A DNA stretch of 40,114 nt from Gammaproteobacteria bacterium (lineage in GTDB: Bacteria; Pseudomonadota; Gammaproteobacteria; GCA-001735895), in assembly GCA_026989015.1 (NCBI GenBank), contig JALSKD010000184.1, forward strand, positions 1 to 40,114, read 5' to 3'. Each line of letters starts with the position of its first letter. Position 1 is the stretch's first letter. The translations under genes were made by a program, and so were the position numbers. Below, one piece after another: positions 6,458-15,772 of the stretch. The notes under the pieces were generated by a model. That model was not told the origin of the DNA. It worked only from the letters and a program-made list of their open reading frames with translations, and did not search any database.

Positions 6458-8912
6458 GCCTCAGGGCATTGGTGATCACCGAAACCGAACTGAAACTCAT
6501 CGCCGCAGCGGCAATGATCGGCGACAGCAGGATGCCGAAGAAGGGGTAGAGCACGCCGGCCGCTATGGGCACTCCGGCGGAATTGTAGATGAAGGCGAAG
6601 AACAGGTTTTGACGGATGTTGCGCATCGTCGACCGGCTCAGCCGCCGCGCCTTGACGATGCCGCGCAGATCACCCTTGATCAGGGTGACGCCTGCGCTTT
6701 CTATGGCCACATCGGTGCCCGTGCCCATGGCCACGCCCACATGGGCCTGGGCCAGTGCCGGCGCATCGTTGATGCCGTCCCCCGCCATCGCAACGGTGCG
6801 CCCCTGCCGCTGCAGTTCACGCACGACTTCAGCCTTCTGCTCCGGCATCACTTCGGCCTTCACTTCGTCGATATCCAGCCGCCGCGCCACCGCTTCCGCC
6901 GTGCCCCGGCTGTCTCCGGTGAGCATGACGATGCGGATGCCTTCCTGATGCAGGGCTTCGATCGCCTCGGGCGTCGATGCCTTGATCGGGTCGGCCACGC
7001 CAATCAGTCCGGCGGGCTGTCCATCCACCGCCAGGAACATTACCGTCTGCCCTTCGCTCCGCTGACGGTTGGCCTGCAACGCCAGATGCGCGGCCTCGAT
7101 ACCGTTGTCTTCCAGCAGGCGCTGATTGCCCAGCAGTACCCGGCGCCCTGCGACTTCTCCGGTCACGCCCTGACCGGTGACGGCCTGGAACGCGGTGACC
7201 TTGAGCAGGTCGATGTCGCGTTGCCCGGCACCTCCGACGATGGCCTCGGCCAGCGGGTGCTCACTGGCCCGTTCCAGGCTTGCGGCATGGCGCAGCACAT
7301 CCTCTTCGCTGAATCCGTCCAGCGCCGCCACTTCGACCAGTTGTGGCCGCCCCTCGGTCAGGGTACCGGTCTTGTCCACGACCAGCGTATCGACCTTTTC
7401 CATGATCTCCAGCGCCTCGGCATTCTTGATCAGCACGCCTTCCAGGGCTCCGCGCCCGGTGCCCACCATGATCGAGATCGGTGTCGCCAGCCCCAGCGCG
7501 CAGGGACAGGCGATGATCAGCACCGCAACCGCATTGACCACCGCATGGGCGAGCCTGGGTTCCGGGCCGATAGCGAACCAGACGGCGAAGGCCGCCACCG
7601 CGATCAGCACCACAGCCGGCACGAAGTAGCCCGAGACCTTGTCCGCCAGCGCCTGTATCGGCGCCCGTGAACGCTGGGCCTCGGCCACCATGTTGACGAT
7701 CTGCGCCAGCAGGGTGTCCGCGCCCACCTTCTCGGCGCGCATCAGCAGACTGCCGTTGCCATTGATGGTGGCACCGATGACGCGGTCATTCGGGCCTTTC
7801 TCGACCGCCAGCGGCTCCCCGGTGACCATCGATTCGTCGATCAAGCTGCTGCCTTCGACCACCAGACCGTCCACCGGGATCTTCTCCCCGGGCCGGACCC
7901 GCAACAGGTCTCCGGGTTGCACCTGATCCAGCGGAATGTCTTCTTCCCGGCCGTCTTCATGAACGCGCCGCGCTTCGCTGGGCGCGAGTCCGAGCAGCAT
8001 CTTGATCGCGGCATTGGTGCGCGAACGGGCGCGCAACTCCAGCACCTGACCGAGCAGTACCAGGGTGGTGATGACCGCGGCGGCCTCGAAATACACCGCC
8101 ACCGTCCCCCCTTCGCGTTGCATGCTCGGCGGGAAGATCTGAGGCCACAGCAGCGCCACCACACTGTATGCCCAGGCCACCGACACGCCGAGGGCGATCA
8201 GCGTGAACATGTTCAGATTCCATCCGCGCAACGACTGGACGCCGCGCACGAAGAAGGGCCACCCGCCCCACCAGACCACAGGGGTGGCCAGCACGAATTC
8301 TATCCACTGGATGCTGCGCATCGACAGGCCATCCGGCAGCAGCCCCGGTGCCAGATCCGCCACCATGGCCAGCACGAACACCGGCACCGCCAGCAGGGTA
8401 CTGACCCAGAAACGCCGGGTCATGTCCTTCAATTCGCTGTTGTCTTCTTCGGCATCGACAGTGCGCGGTTCCAGGGCCATGCCGCACTTGGGGCACGCCC
8501 CCGGGTGGTCCTGAACGATCTCGGGATGCATCGGGCAGGTGTATTCAACCCGGCGGGCTTCGGGCAGGCCCTTGAGTTCCAGCGCCATGCCGCACTTGGG
8601 GCAACTGCCCGGATGATCCTGCACGATCTCCGGATGCATCGGGCAGGTGTACTCCACGCCGGTGGACGGCACCGAGCAGCTGTCGTCGGTACAGGCGGCA
8701 TCATGATCCGCGTGATCATGGGTCGCGGCCTGCTCTTCCGGAGCGGTTCCCGCAAAGGACACTGGATCCTCGATGAAGCGCTGCCGACAGGGGTCGCTGC
8801 AGAAATACAACGCCTCACCCTGCCAGCTGAAGGTCCAGGGCGTGTCGGGCGTGACTTCCATGCCACAGACGGGGTCCCTGAGGGTCTCGGGGTGTTCGGT
8901 TTTCGCATGCAT
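6438..8912 (-). CDS. copA: Cu(I)-type P1B ATPase with YHS and two HMBD domains
   Basis: An 824-residue heavy-metal exporter of the inner membrane. The N-terminus has a YHS domain (DPVCGM at 13-18; the [10 protein letters not shown] part at 36-45), a His/Asp/Cys-rich linker, then two near-identical heavy-metal-binding repeats [21 protein letters not shown] at about 88-109 and 124-145. The usual ferredoxin-like HMA domain (GMxCxxC) is absent. The core has the CPC motif in [13 protein letters not shown], the phosphorylation motif DKTGTLTEG, the SEHPLAEAI motif and [10 protein letters not shown] in the seventh and MSFSS in the eighth membrane helix fit Cu(I)/Ag(I) specificity. I prefer the ATG at 8912 because AAGG lies eight bases before it; an in-frame GTG starts at 8921. 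Confidence 0.92.
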   Translation of the reverse strand: MHAKTEHPETLRDPVCGMEVTPDTPWTFSWQGEALYFCSDPCRQRFIEDPVSFAGTAPEEQAATHDHADHDAACTDDSCSVPSTGVEYTCPMHPEIVQDHPGSCPKCGMALELKGLPEARRVEYTCPMHPEIVQDHPGACPKCGMALEPRTVDAEEDNSELKDMTRRFWVSTLLAVPVFVLAMVADLAPGLLPDGLSMRSIQWIEFVLATPVVWWGGWPFFVRGVQSLRGWNLNMFTLIALGVSVAWAYSVVALLWPQIFPPSMQREGGTVAVYFEAAAVITTLVLLGQVLELRARSRTNAAIKMLLGLAPSEARRVHEDGREEDIPLDQVQPGDLLRVRPGEKIPVDGLVVEGSSLIDESMVTGEPLAVEKGPNDRVIGATINGNGSLLMRAEKVGADTLLAQIVNMVAEAQRSRAPIQALADKVSGYFVPAVVLIAVAAFAVWFAIGPEPRLAHAVVNAVAVLIIACPCALGLATPISIMVGTGRGALEGVLIKNAEALEIMEKVDTLVVDKTGTLTEGRPQLVEVAALDGFSEEDVLRHAASLERASEHPLAEAIVGGAGQRDIDLLKVTAFQAVTGQGVTGEVAGRRVLLGNQRLLEDNGIEAAHLALQANRQRSEGQTVMFLAVDGQPAGLIGVADPIKASTPEAIEALHQEGIRIVMLTGDSRGTAEAVARRLDIDEVKAEVMPEQKAEVVRELQRQGRTVAMAGDGINDAPALAQAHVGVAMGTGTDVAIESAGVTLIKGDLRGIVKARRLSRSTMRNIRQNLFFAFIYNSAGVPIAAGVLYPFFGILLSPIIAAAAMSFSSVSVITNALRLKRAKL

Positions 8913-8989
8913 GACGGTCACCTTGCAGTGGGCAGGTTGTCTTCATGCGCGGCCAGTGTGTATTACGGCCACCTCTTTCGGGCGGCTCG

Positions 8990-9007
8990 TTCCCCCGCAG
9001 GGGTATT
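8990..9007. promoter_or_regulatory. possible metal-sensor operator upstream of copA
   Basis: The 104-bp gap between the DUF302 gene and copA contains, on the copA strand, AATACCCCTGCGGGGGAA, an interrupted C4/G4 palindrome. CsoR-type copper repressors bind G/C-tract palindromes of this general form. No csoR or merR-family gene is in the window and no good -10/-35 pair was seen here, so this is speculative. Confidence 0.3.
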
Positions 9008-9016
9008 CAATGGGTT

Positions 9017-9403
9017 CTAGGCAGCAGCCTGCTCGATGATTTTTCTGCTCGTCTGTTCCACCTCGGCCGCTACCGCAGCCAGCGCCGGTGACTCCGACAG
9101 CAGGGCCAGCAACTGCTGGGGACTGATCATGCCGATCCGGGTCTGCCCCTGTTCGCTCCAGACAGAAATACGGCACGGCAGCGCCATGTTCATGCTCATG
9201 TCGTCTTCCAGCACCGTTTTTGCCTTGTGCGGGTTGCAGACTTCATACACCCGGCAGGCATTGTCCAGATCCAGTCCCTTGTTGCGCAAGGTCGCCTGCA
9301 GGTCATGGACATGAAGCACGCCGAACTTGTGCGCCTGTACCGCGTCCTCGAGGTCCGCGCAGGCCCGGTCGAAGCTCTTGTCACTATTGACGATGAATTT
9401 CAT
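9017..9403 (-). CDS. DUF302 domain protein
   Basis: A 128-residue soluble protein of the DUF302 family. The family pattern is visible around residues 50-85 ([14 protein letters not shown] followed by [10 protein letters not shown]), with two conserved cysteines, Cys56 and Cys77. The N-terminal half carries FGVLHVHDL, as usual for the fold. The function of DUF302 proteins is not established. It lies 104 bp upstream of copA on the same strand, which may reflect a shared metal-related role, but that is inference. An AGAGAG stretch precedes the ATG at 9403. It is divergent from hemL. Confidence 0.85.
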   Translation of the reverse strand: MKFIVNSDKSFDRACADLEDAVQAHKFGVLHVHDLQATLRNKGLDLDNACRVYEVCNPHKAKTVLEDDMSMNMALPCRISVWSEQGQTRIGMISPQQLLALLSESPALAAVAAEVEQTSRKIIEQAAA

Positions 9404-9489
9404 GACGCTCTCTTCAGCTGGTTGTGATATTCATCAGACCTTCATGCCGCCCTTTCGTTCTCCGGCTGTCGTGAACCGCTCTTTTTGCG

Positions 9490-9495
9490 TAGAAT
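9490..9495 (+). promoter_or_regulatory. -10-like TAGAAT upstream of hemL
   Basis: TAGAAT lies 32 bp before the hemL ATG in the 124-bp divergent gap shared with the DUF302 gene. The expected -35 position has no good match. Confidence 0.35.
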
Positions 9496-9527
9496 GCGCG
9501 CTTGTCCAGATGCATGCGAGACCCGCG

Positions 9528-10811
9528 ATGACCGTATCCGAAACCCTGATGGAGCGCGCCCGGCGCGTGATTCCCGGCGGCGTCAACTCCCCGGTGCGCG
9601 CCTTCAATGGTGTGGGTGGCACGCCGCCGTTCATTGTACGCGCAGAGGGGGCCTACCTCGAAGATGCCGACGGGCGGCGTTACATCGATTATGTTGGATC
9701 CTGGGGACCGATGATCTGCGGGCACGCGCACCCGGAAATCGTCGAAGCGGTCCAGCAGGCGGCCGAGCGCGGCCTCAGCTTCGGCGCTCCGACCGAACTG
9801 GAGATCGAACTGGCCGAACGCATCTGTTCGACCCTGCCGGGCATGGACCAGATCCGCATGACCAACTCCGGTACCGAGGCAACGATGTCGGCGATTCGTC
9901 TGGCCCGCGGATATACCGGCCGCGACACCATCGTCAAGTTCGAGGGATGCTACCACGGCCATGGCGACTCGCTGCTGGTCAAGGCCGGCTCCGGAGCCTT
10001 GACGATGGGCGTACCCAGCTCTCCCGGCATCCCCGCCAGCCTCGCCGAACTCACCCTGACGCTGGAATACAACAACCCTCAACAGGTGGTGGACCTGTTT
10101 TCGGATATCGGCGACCGTATCGCCTGCATCATCGTGGAACCGGTGGCCGGCAACATGAACTGCATTCCTCCCACTGAGGGTTTCCTGGAAACCCTGCGGA
10201 CGCAGTGCACACAACACGGTTCAGTGCTGATTTTCGATGAAGTGATGACCGGCTTCCGGGTCGGGCTGACCGGTGCCCAGGGCCGATACGGCATCCAGCC
10301 GGACCTGACCACGCTGGGCAAGGTCATCGGTGGCGGCATGCCGGTTGGCGCTTTCGGTGGCAAGCGCGAAATCATGCAGCAACTGGCCCCCGTGGGCCCG
10401 GTCTACCAGGCAGGTACACTTTCCGGCAACCCGATTGCCATGACGGCCGGCCTCAAGAATCTGGAGATCGTCTCCCGCCCCGGCTTCTATGAAGATCTGG
10501 AGCGCAAGACCGCATTGCTGGTAGATGGCATTGTTGGGGCGGCCCGGGACGCCGGCATTGCGATGACCAGCAACCGGGTCGGCGCCATGTTCGGTCTGTT
10601 CTTCACCGATCAGCCCGAGGTCCGCAGTTTCGCGGATGTCGGCCGCTGCGACATCGAAGCCTTCAAGCGTTTCTTCCACGGCATGCTCGATGCCGGCGTC
10701 AATCTGGCGCCATCCGCCTATGAAGCGGGTTTTGTCAGTGCGGCCCACGACGATGCCCTGATTCGCGATACCATTACCGCCGCAGCACGCGTTTTCAAAG
10801 CCATGGCCTGA
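9528..10811 (+). CDS. hemL: glutamate-1-semialdehyde 2,1-aminomutase
   Basis: A 427-residue PLP enzyme that converts glutamate-1-semialdehyde to 5-aminolevulinate, the entry point of C5-type haem synthesis. The N-terminus ([16 protein letters not shown]) is typical. The PLP pocket includes MTNSGTEA (111-118), FDEVMTGFR (236-244) and the Schiff-base lysine Lys265 in [18 protein letters not shown]. The length equals the usual HemL length. The frame is open upstream of 9528, but homology begins at [13 protein letters not shown], so I chose this ATG. A terminator hairpin follows. The haem genes hemCDXY are at 20071-24212. Confidence 0.95.
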   Translation: MTVSETLMERARRVIPGGVNSPVRAFNGVGGTPPFIVRAEGAYLEDADGRRYIDYVGSWGPMICGHAHPEIVEAVQQAAERGLSFGAPTELEIELAERICSTLPGMDQIRMTNSGTEATMSAIRLARGYTGRDTIVKFEGCYHGHGDSLLVKAGSGALTMGVPSSPGIPASLAELTLTLEYNNPQQVVDLFSDIGDRIACIIVEPVAGNMNCIPPTEGFLETLRTQCTQHGSVLIFDEVMTGFRVGLTGAQGRYGIQPDLTTLGKVIGGGMPVGAFGGKREIMQQLAPVGPVYQAGTLSGNPIAMTAGLKNLEIVSRPGFYEDLERKTALLVDGIVGAARDAGIAMTSNRVGAMFGLFFTDQPEVRSFADVGRCDIEAFKRFFHGMLDAGVNLAPSAYEAGFVSAAHDDALIRDTITAAARVFKAMA

Positions 10812-10833
10812 CGGCCGGTCGCTTCCTTTCGTG

Positions 10834-10871
10834 AAAAAGCCCTGCCGGATGTGTATCAGGCAGGGCTTTTT
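10834..10871. terminator. bidirectional rho-independent terminator
   Basis: AAAAAGCCCTGCC (10834-10846) and GGCAGGGCTTTTT (10859-10871) form a 13-bp perfect inverted repeat with a 12-nt loop and a T-run on either strand. It sits between the convergent hemL and chalcone-isomerase-like genes and can end both transcripts. Confidence 0.9.
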
Positions 10872-10889
10872 GCAGCATAACGCACGGGC

Positions 10890-11453
10890 TTACTTCAGGC
10901 CCAGCATCCCCTTTTTCAGATCCTTGTCGGCCGGGTGGTTGCCGAGCCAGATTTCGAGCAGGGCGTTCTTGAAGTCCTCGCCTTCGATGACGCCCAGTTC
11001 GACGCCGTTCTTGCGGACCAGGGTGCCCTTGCCGGGGGTGTATTCGAGAATGTACTTGTCACCCTTGCGCGCCGGCTCCTCGAACAGGGTGTAGAAGCGC
11101 TCGATGCGTGATTTCAGCGCATCCAGCCGTTCCGGCGGCTGATTCTTCTCGAAGCCTTCCTTCCAGGCCTTGTTGAGCTTTTTAGAGGAGATTTCCTTGT
11201 AGACGATATCCATGTCGATGCGCACCGGCCCGGGCTGCGCGATGATTTCGGACACGCTGCTCGCTTTTGCCGGGAGGTACAGCGAACCCACATAGACATC
11301 GATCCACAGTTTCTCGCGCAGCCCCATGCCATTGAGCACCAGACGGTCCCCGCTGGCGGTGGTCACGGTATCGTCCACATGGACACCGGCCAGTTCTCCC
11401 GCCAGCAGGCCGGAGGAGAAGAGCAACAACAGGGACAGGATCAGGGTTTTCAT
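10890..11453 (-). CDS. secreted chalcone isomerase-like protein
   Basis: A 187-residue exported protein. Residues 1-18 are a signal peptide (LILSLLLLFSSGLLAGE). The mature part shows the bacterial chalcone-isomerase-like pattern: LNGMGLREKLWIDVYVGSLYLPAK near 40-63, VRIDMDIVYKEISSKKLNKAW, and a C-terminal FKNALLEIWLGNHPAD segment. Bacterial members are periplasmic proteins whose ligand is mostly unknown; genuine flavonoid chemistry is unlikely here. It starts 4 bp after the stop of the thioredoxin gene, so both are probably in one operon. Confidence 0.85.
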   Translation of the reverse strand: MKTLILSLLLLFSSGLLAGELAGVHVDDTVTTASGDRLVLNGMGLREKLWIDVYVGSLYLPAKASSVSEIIAQPGPVRIDMDIVYKEISSKKLNKAWKEGFEKNQPPERLDALKSRIERFYTLFEEPARKGDKYILEYTPGKGTLVRKNGVELGVIEGEDFKNALLEIWLGNHPADKDLKKGMLGLK

Positions 11454-11457
11454 GGTT

Positions 11458-11820
11458 TCACTCCGGGTCTTTGCCCTTGGCCTTGCGCACCTCGTTCATG
11501 TCCAGCTCCTTCACCTTGCCGATGAGTTCATCAATGGCGTTTTCGGGAATACTGCCCGGCTGGGCGAAGACCAGCATGGCATCGCGAAACACCATGACGG
11601 TCGGAATCGAACGAATGCTGAAGTGGGCGGCAATCTCGCGTTCCTGTTCGGTGTTGACCTTGGCGAACACGACATCGGGATATTTTTCGGAAGCGCTTTC
11701 GAAGATCGGCCCGAACTGCTTACAGGGTCCGCACCAAGGCGCCCAGAAGTCGAAGATGACGATTTCGTTGTCCTCGACCAGTGATTCGATGTTGTCTCGG
11801 GTTGCTTCTACGACGGCCAC
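11458..11820 (-). CDS. thioredoxin-family protein
   Basis: A 120-residue cytoplasmic thioredoxin with the canonical WAPWCGPCK active site (Cys30, Cys33) and the cis-proline region SIRSIPTVMVF. It has no signal peptide. The C-terminus has a charged extension (EVRKAKGKDPE) beyond the classical fold. It resembles the stand-alone thioredoxins often annotated TrxA-like rather than a DsbA/DsbE protein. It is the first gene of a pair with the secreted chalcone-isomerase-like protein and is divergent from the ATP-grasp gene. A TATAAT at 11850-11855 on the minus strand is its likely -10. Confidence 0.9.
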   Translation of the reverse strand: MAVVEATRDNIESLVEDNEIVIFDFWAPWCGPCKQFGPIFESASEKYPDVVFAKVNTEQEREIAAHFSIRSIPTVMVFRDAMLVFAQPGSIPENAIDELIGKVKELDMNEVRKAKGKDPE

Positions 11821-11849
11821 GGGGATCTCCTGCGCGTGAATTTGAGCGC

Positions 11850-11855
11850 ATTATA
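11850..11855 (-). promoter_or_regulatory. -10 box of the thioredoxin operon
   Basis: On the minus strand this reads TATAAT, 30 bp before the thioredoxin ATG. No clear -35 was found at 16-18 bp. Confidence 0.45.
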
Positions 11856-11915
11856 GCTCAACAATTCCTTGCGAGTCGTGTACTTTAGCGGCTTTGCACC
11901 GCCCGCGGAGGCCCC

Positions 11916-12806
11916 ATGAAACGCTGCGCTTTCCTTAGCATGGACTCACTCGATGACTTCGTCTGTTACGACCACCTGCTCCATCAACCGCTTGAGGAAC
12001 TCGGCTGGTCTGTGGATACCCTCTCCTGGAGAACAACGGACACGGACTGGAACGACTATGAGGCCGTCATCATCCGTTCGCCGTGGGACTACCAGCAGGA
12101 CGCCGGAGCCTTCCTTCGACTGCTCGAGGCCATCGACCGCTCCAGTGCGCGGCTCGAAAACGCCCTGTCCCTGGTACGCTGGAACATAGACAAGCGGTAT
12201 ATGAGGGATCTCGAACAGGCGGGCATCGCCATTGTGCCCACGGTCTGGGGTCAGGGTGATCGACTGCCCCGGACGATATCGTCGCTCTTTGAAGAAGCCC
12301 CGGAGCTGGTCATCAAACCCTGCATCAGCGCCAATGCGGACGATACTTACCGCATTGCCTCCCCGTCATGGGCAGAGACTTCAGCACGGATCGCGCCCCG
12401 TTTTACGGGGCGGGACTGGATGCTGCAACCTTATATGCCGGCCATCGCCACCGAAGGGGAGTTTTCCCTGTTTTATTTTGATGGAGGCTACAGCCACGCC
12501 GTGTTGAAGACACCGGCACAGGGCGATTTCCGTGTGCAGGAAGAACACGGGGGGCGATTGCGCAGCGTTTCACCGGATGCGCGGCTCCGGGAGACGGGAG
12601 ATCGGGTGATGGCGGGCATCACGACACTGCACCAGTGCCCGCTCTATGCCCGAGTGGACCTGGTCCGCGACGGATCCATCTTCCGGCTGATGGAGGTCGA
12701 GCTGATCGAGCCATCACTCTACTTCAACATGGACCCGGATTCCGCTCGCCGCTTCGCCGAGGCGTTCGATGCCAGAATGAATCGCCGAGACGCCCGACCC
12801 GCCTGA
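11916..12806 (+). CDS. ATP-grasp domain protein, unknown ligase
   Basis: A 296-residue soluble protein that looks like an ATP-grasp carboxylate-amine ligase of the group distantly related to glutathione synthetase and RimK. Visible features are the N-terminal preATP-grasp domain (YEAVIIRSPWDYQQD), an NIDKRYMRDLEQAGIAIVPT segment typical of the central domain entry, the ATP-binding lysine in ELVIKPCISANADD, a YARVDLV strand and the metal-ligand region MEVELIEPSLYF near the C-terminus. A GCGGAGG ribosome-binding site precedes the ATG. No neighbouring gene suggests a substrate. It ends 8 bp before the convergent slyD-like gene. Confidence 0.75.
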   Translation: MKRCAFLSMDSLDDFVCYDHLLHQPLEELGWSVDTLSWRTTDTDWNDYEAVIIRSPWDYQQDAGAFLRLLEAIDRSSARLENALSLVRWNIDKRYMRDLEQAGIAIVPTVWGQGDRLPRTISSLFEEAPELVIKPCISANADDTYRIASPSWAETSARIAPRFTGRDWMLQPYMPAIATEGEFSLFYFDGGYSHAVLKTPAQGDFRVQEEHGGRLRSVSPDARLRETGDRVMAGITTLHQCPLYARVDLVRDGSIFRLMEVELIEPSLYFNMDPDSARRFAEAFDARMNRRDARPA

Positions 12807-12814
12807 TTTCCGTC

Positions 12815-13318
12815 TCAGAGACGAACCATGCCCTCGATATCCGGCGCATCCTCGACCTTGCCGCCGGCCTCGATCTCCTCGTCGGTGGCCTCGCGGACAT
12901 TGAGCACCTCGAGGCGGAACAGGGCTTCGCGGCCCGACAAGGGGTTGTTGCCATCGAATGTCACCGATTTCTCGTCGACACGGGTGACATAGAACTTTCG
13001 GGTGTCGCCCTTCTCGTTCTCCATCAGTACCACCGTGCCTACTTCCCGGTATTCTTCCGGCACATTGTCGATGGCGTCGATATAGACCAGCCGGTCATCG
13101 CGTGGACCAAACAGCTGGTCACAATCGATCGGCACTTCGATGACATCGCCCACCTTCTTGCCTTCCAGCTCGGATTCCACATCCTTGCTCAGCACCCGGT
13201 GGGTGCCATGCACATAACCCAAAGGAAACTCGACGCCGGAGAGCACATTGCCGGTCTTCTTGTCGATCACCTCGTAGGTCAATTCGACATACTTGTCCTT
13301 TTCGATGATGTCGTCCAT
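12815..13318 (-). CDS. slyD: SlyD-type FKBP peptidyl-prolyl isomerase
   Basis: A 167-residue two-domain FKBP protein. The FKBP part begins with KYVELTYEVIDKKTGNVL and continues with FPLGYVHGTHRVLSKDVESELEGKKVGD; an insert-in-flap domain lies around 70-120 and the fold resumes at FDGNNPLSGREALFRLEVLNVREA. Members isomerise proline bonds and chaperone folding. The His/Cys-rich nickel-binding tail of E. coli SlyD is absent; the tail here is acidic (EEIEAGGKVEDAPDIEG), so metal delivery is doubtful. I chose the ATG at 13318, at the start of homology; the open frame upstream runs into the preceding gene. It lies 5 bp after the stop of the 116-residue gene. Confidence 0.85.
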   Translation of the reverse strand: MDDIIEKDKYVELTYEVIDKKTGNVLSGVEFPLGYVHGTHRVLSKDVESELEGKKVGDVIEVPIDCDQLFGPRDDRLVYIDAIDNVPEEYREVGTVVLMENEKGDTRKFYVTRVDEKSVTFDGNNPLSGREALFRLEVLNVREATDEEIEAGGKVEDAPDIEGMVRL

Positions 13319-13323
13319 GACGG

Positions 13324-13674
13324 TCAGAAGATGGTGGCGCCGAAAATCTTGACTTCGCCGTCCTCGTAGCCAAGAACCAGGCGACCCAGCCATTCACCGG
13401 GAAGTTTTTCATTGGTCTGGCGGTAGAGGACGGTGACATATTCGCCGCGGCGAATGATGCCGAGAAAATCGCGCTCTTTGCGCAGGTTGTGGGTCAACTG
13501 GCTGCGGGCGAACTGCTTGCCCACTTCCATCTCGTTGGCCGCTTCGCGGAACTTGCGCGAAAAATTGCGGATGAAGCCGCCATAGTTGCGGTTGTTGGAG
13601 TACTTGACCAGCTCGTCCCACCAGGGATCGGCAATGGCGAGAATCTCCTCGTCACTCAATTCGGTAATGTTCAT
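13324..13674 (-). CDS. conserved hypothetical protein, 116 residues
   Basis: A small cytoplasmic protein I do not recognise. It begins MNITELSDEEILAIADPWW and contains YGGFIRNFSRKF and a C-terminal beta-rich part (GIIRRGEYVTVLYRQTNEK, then RLVLGYEDGEVKIFG). That layout, helices followed by strands, recalls small NTF2-like or DUF proteins of similar size, but I cannot assign a family. The ATG at 13674 has GGGAGAAAAG upstream. The gene lies 5 bp upstream of slyD on the same strand, so the two are likely co-transcribed. Confidence 0.75.
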   Translation of the reverse strand: MNITELSDEEILAIADPWWDELVKYSNNRNYGGFIRNFSRKFREAANEMEVGKQFARSQLTHNLRKERDFLGIIRRGEYVTVLYRQTNEKLPGEWLGRLVLGYEDGEVKIFGATIF

Positions 13675-13822
13675 GAACGCTTTTCTCCCAGTTGGACAGA
13701 TACGCGGTCGCCTGCAGGCAGTACGGCACATCGCGCATCAGGGTTGAACCGACAGGGGACTGCTATCCTTCCGCAATCGACCCCGGGATGCAAGTCTCCG
13801 CGCTGCACACGGCGGAAACAAA

Positions 13823-13848
13823 AAAGACCAACATCCATGTTGGTCTTT
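13823..13848 (-). terminator. rho-independent terminator of aprMBA
   Basis: AAAGACCAACAT and ATGTTGGTCTTT form a perfect 12-bp stem with a two-base centre. On the minus strand the stem is followed by a T-run, 37 bp beyond the aprA stop, so it ends the apr operon. Confidence 0.88.
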
Positions 13849-13885
13849 CGTGAAAGCGGCCGGGTATCCTGGACACCCGAAACAC

Positions 13886-15772
13886 TTATGACGCTTCGGC
13901 TTCTTCCTTTTCGTCGACCAGGTGGTACAGCGGAGCCTTCTCCATGGTGTACTCGCCGGTCTTCGGATCGCGACGGGAAACGGTCAGTACATGCCAGTTC
14001 TCGTCGTCCAGCTTCAGCTTGTCGCCACGGTAGTAATAACCGGGCCAGCGGGTTTCCTCGCGGAACAGGGTGTGCTGGAACACGGCCTCGGAAGTGAGGA
14101 TACGGTGCTTCAGCTCCCAGGCACGCAGCAGTTCGTGGATGTTTTCCGCCGCGATGCCGTTCTCCCAGTCCTCGTTGAGGATGGCCAGCTTCTTCAGACC
14201 GATGTTGAGCAGCTTCTCGTTGGTCATGTAGCTGACGGTCACGCCGCCGCAGTACTCGTCCATCAGTTTCTGCAGACGGTCGAGGCCCTGGCGCGGGTTG
14301 ATGTAGTGCGGGTTGACTGTGCCGGCAGTGATCGCATTGCGGTACACACGGTAGGTCTCCAGCGGACGGTAGATCTCTTCGCGACGACGCTCGATCTGCT
14401 CGGAGGATACCCGGATGCCTTCGGCCTTGCCGTCGTCGATGTACTTGCAGGCCGCCTTGGCCGCCAGACGGCCTTCGGTGAAGGAGCCGGAGGAGAAGGC
14501 GTGCGGGGTGCCGCCGACGGCGTCGCCGGCGCCGAACAGGCCTTCAACGGTGGTCATGCGGTTGTAGCCCCAGAAGTATTCCTTCGGAGACAGATCTTCG
14601 GGGCCGGAACACCAGGCACCGCAACCGGTGGCGTGGGAACCCATGACATAGGGCTCGGAAGTGGTCAGTTCCGGGTTCTCGTACTTGGGATCCACATCGG
14701 TGGCGGCCCAGAGTACCGCCTGTCCAACGGTCATGCCGAGGAAGTTGTGCCATCCAATCTCTTCCAGATGCGGATCCTGGAAGGCTTCCATGGTGACCAT
14801 GTGAATCGGACCGCGGCCGGCGTTCACTTCCTGGATGAAGGCGTGGTTGCGCAGGCAGGTCGGAATCGGACGGTGGGTGCGGTGAGAAGCTTCCGGATCC
14901 AGGTACTCCTTGCCGACCATCTTCTGCAGTTCGGGGAACCACTTGGACTCGTATTCCTCGCCATAACCGTTCTGGGTGTAGGTCTTCAGGTGGAGGAAGT
15001 AGGCACCTACCGGACCGTAACCGTCCTTGAAGCGGGCCAGTACGATTCGGTTCTCCATCTGGGTCATCTTGGCGCCGGCCTGGATCAGCAGGCCATAGGC
15101 GGAACCGGAGGACCAGGGGGCGTACCATACGCGGCCGGCACCCTCACCGACGGAACGCGGCTTGTAGATGTTGGACGCACCACCGGCACCGACGATGACG
15201 GTCTTGGACTTGAACACATGGTAGTTGCCGGTGCGCACATTGAAGCCCACGGCACCGGCGACACGGTTCTCCTTGGACTCGTCCATCAGCAGGTGGGTCA
15301 CGCAGATGCGGTTGTAGACCTTGTCGGCGGACTTCTTGGCGGCCTCGGCCACGATCGGTTTGTAGGATTCGCCGTGAATCATGATCTGCCAGCGGCCTTC
15401 ACGCTGGTAGGTGCCGGTCTTCTCGTTGCGCATGATCGGCAGGCCCCACTCCTCGAACTGGTGTACCGCCGAATCCACGTGGCGGGCCATGTCGAACAGC
15501 AGATCCTCGCGGACCATGCCCATCAGGTCGATGCGCGCATAGCGTACATGGTCTTCCGGGTTGTTCTCGCCGAAACGGGTACCCATGTAGCAGTTGATTG
15601 CGTAGAGACCCTGCGCCACCGCGCCAGAGCGATCGATGTTTGCCTTCTCGGCAATGACGATCTTCTTGTCGGGGCCCCAGTACCGTGCTTCGAAAGCCGC
15701 TCCGGTGCCACCCAGACCCGCACCGACGACCAGTACGTCGATGTTGTCTTCAATTATCGTATCGTAAGCCAT
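13886..15772 (-). CDS. aprA: adenylylsulfate reductase, alpha subunit
   Basis: A 628-residue FAD protein. With AprB it interconverts APS and sulfite plus AMP; with an AprM anchor the reaction normally runs oxidatively, from sulfite to APS. The FAD-binding GAGLGGTGAAFEARYWG is near residue 17, and AprA-typical stretches follow: DRSGAVAQGLYAINCYMG, RWQIMIHGESYKPIVAEAA, SHATGCGAWCSGPEDLSPKEYFWGYNRM (in part) and GLFGAGDAVGGTPHAFSSGSF. It starts at the ATG overlapping the aprB stop by one base (TGATG) and has the full family length. Confidence 0.97.
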   Translation of the reverse strand: MAYDTIIEDNIDVLVVGAGLGGTGAAFEARYWGPDKKIVIAEKANIDRSGAVAQGLYAINCYMGTRFGENNPEDHVRYARIDLMGMVREDLLFDMARHVDSAVHQFEEWGLPIMRNEKTGTYQREGRWQIMIHGESYKPIVAEAAKKSADKVYNRICVTHLLMDESKENRVAGAVGFNVRTGNYHVFKSKTVIVGAGGASNIYKPRSVGEGAGRVWYAPWSSGSAYGLLIQAGAKMTQMENRIVLARFKDGYGPVGAYFLHLKTYTQNGYGEEYESKWFPELQKMVGKEYLDPEASHRTHRPIPTCLRNHAFIQEVNAGRGPIHMVTMEAFQDPHLEEIGWHNFLGMTVGQAVLWAATDVDPKYENPELTTSEPYVMGSHATGCGAWCSGPEDLSPKEYFWGYNRMTTVEGLFGAGDAVGGTPHAFSSGSFTEGRLAAKAACKYIDDGKAEGIRVSSEQIERRREEIYRPLETYRVYRNAITAGTVNPHYINPRQGLDRLQKLMDEYCGGVTVSYMTNEKLLNIGLKKLAILNEDWENGIAAENIHELLRAWELKHRILTSEAVFQHTLFREETRWPGYYYRGDKLKLDDENWHVLTVSRRDPKTGEYTMEKAPLYHLVDEKEEAEAS

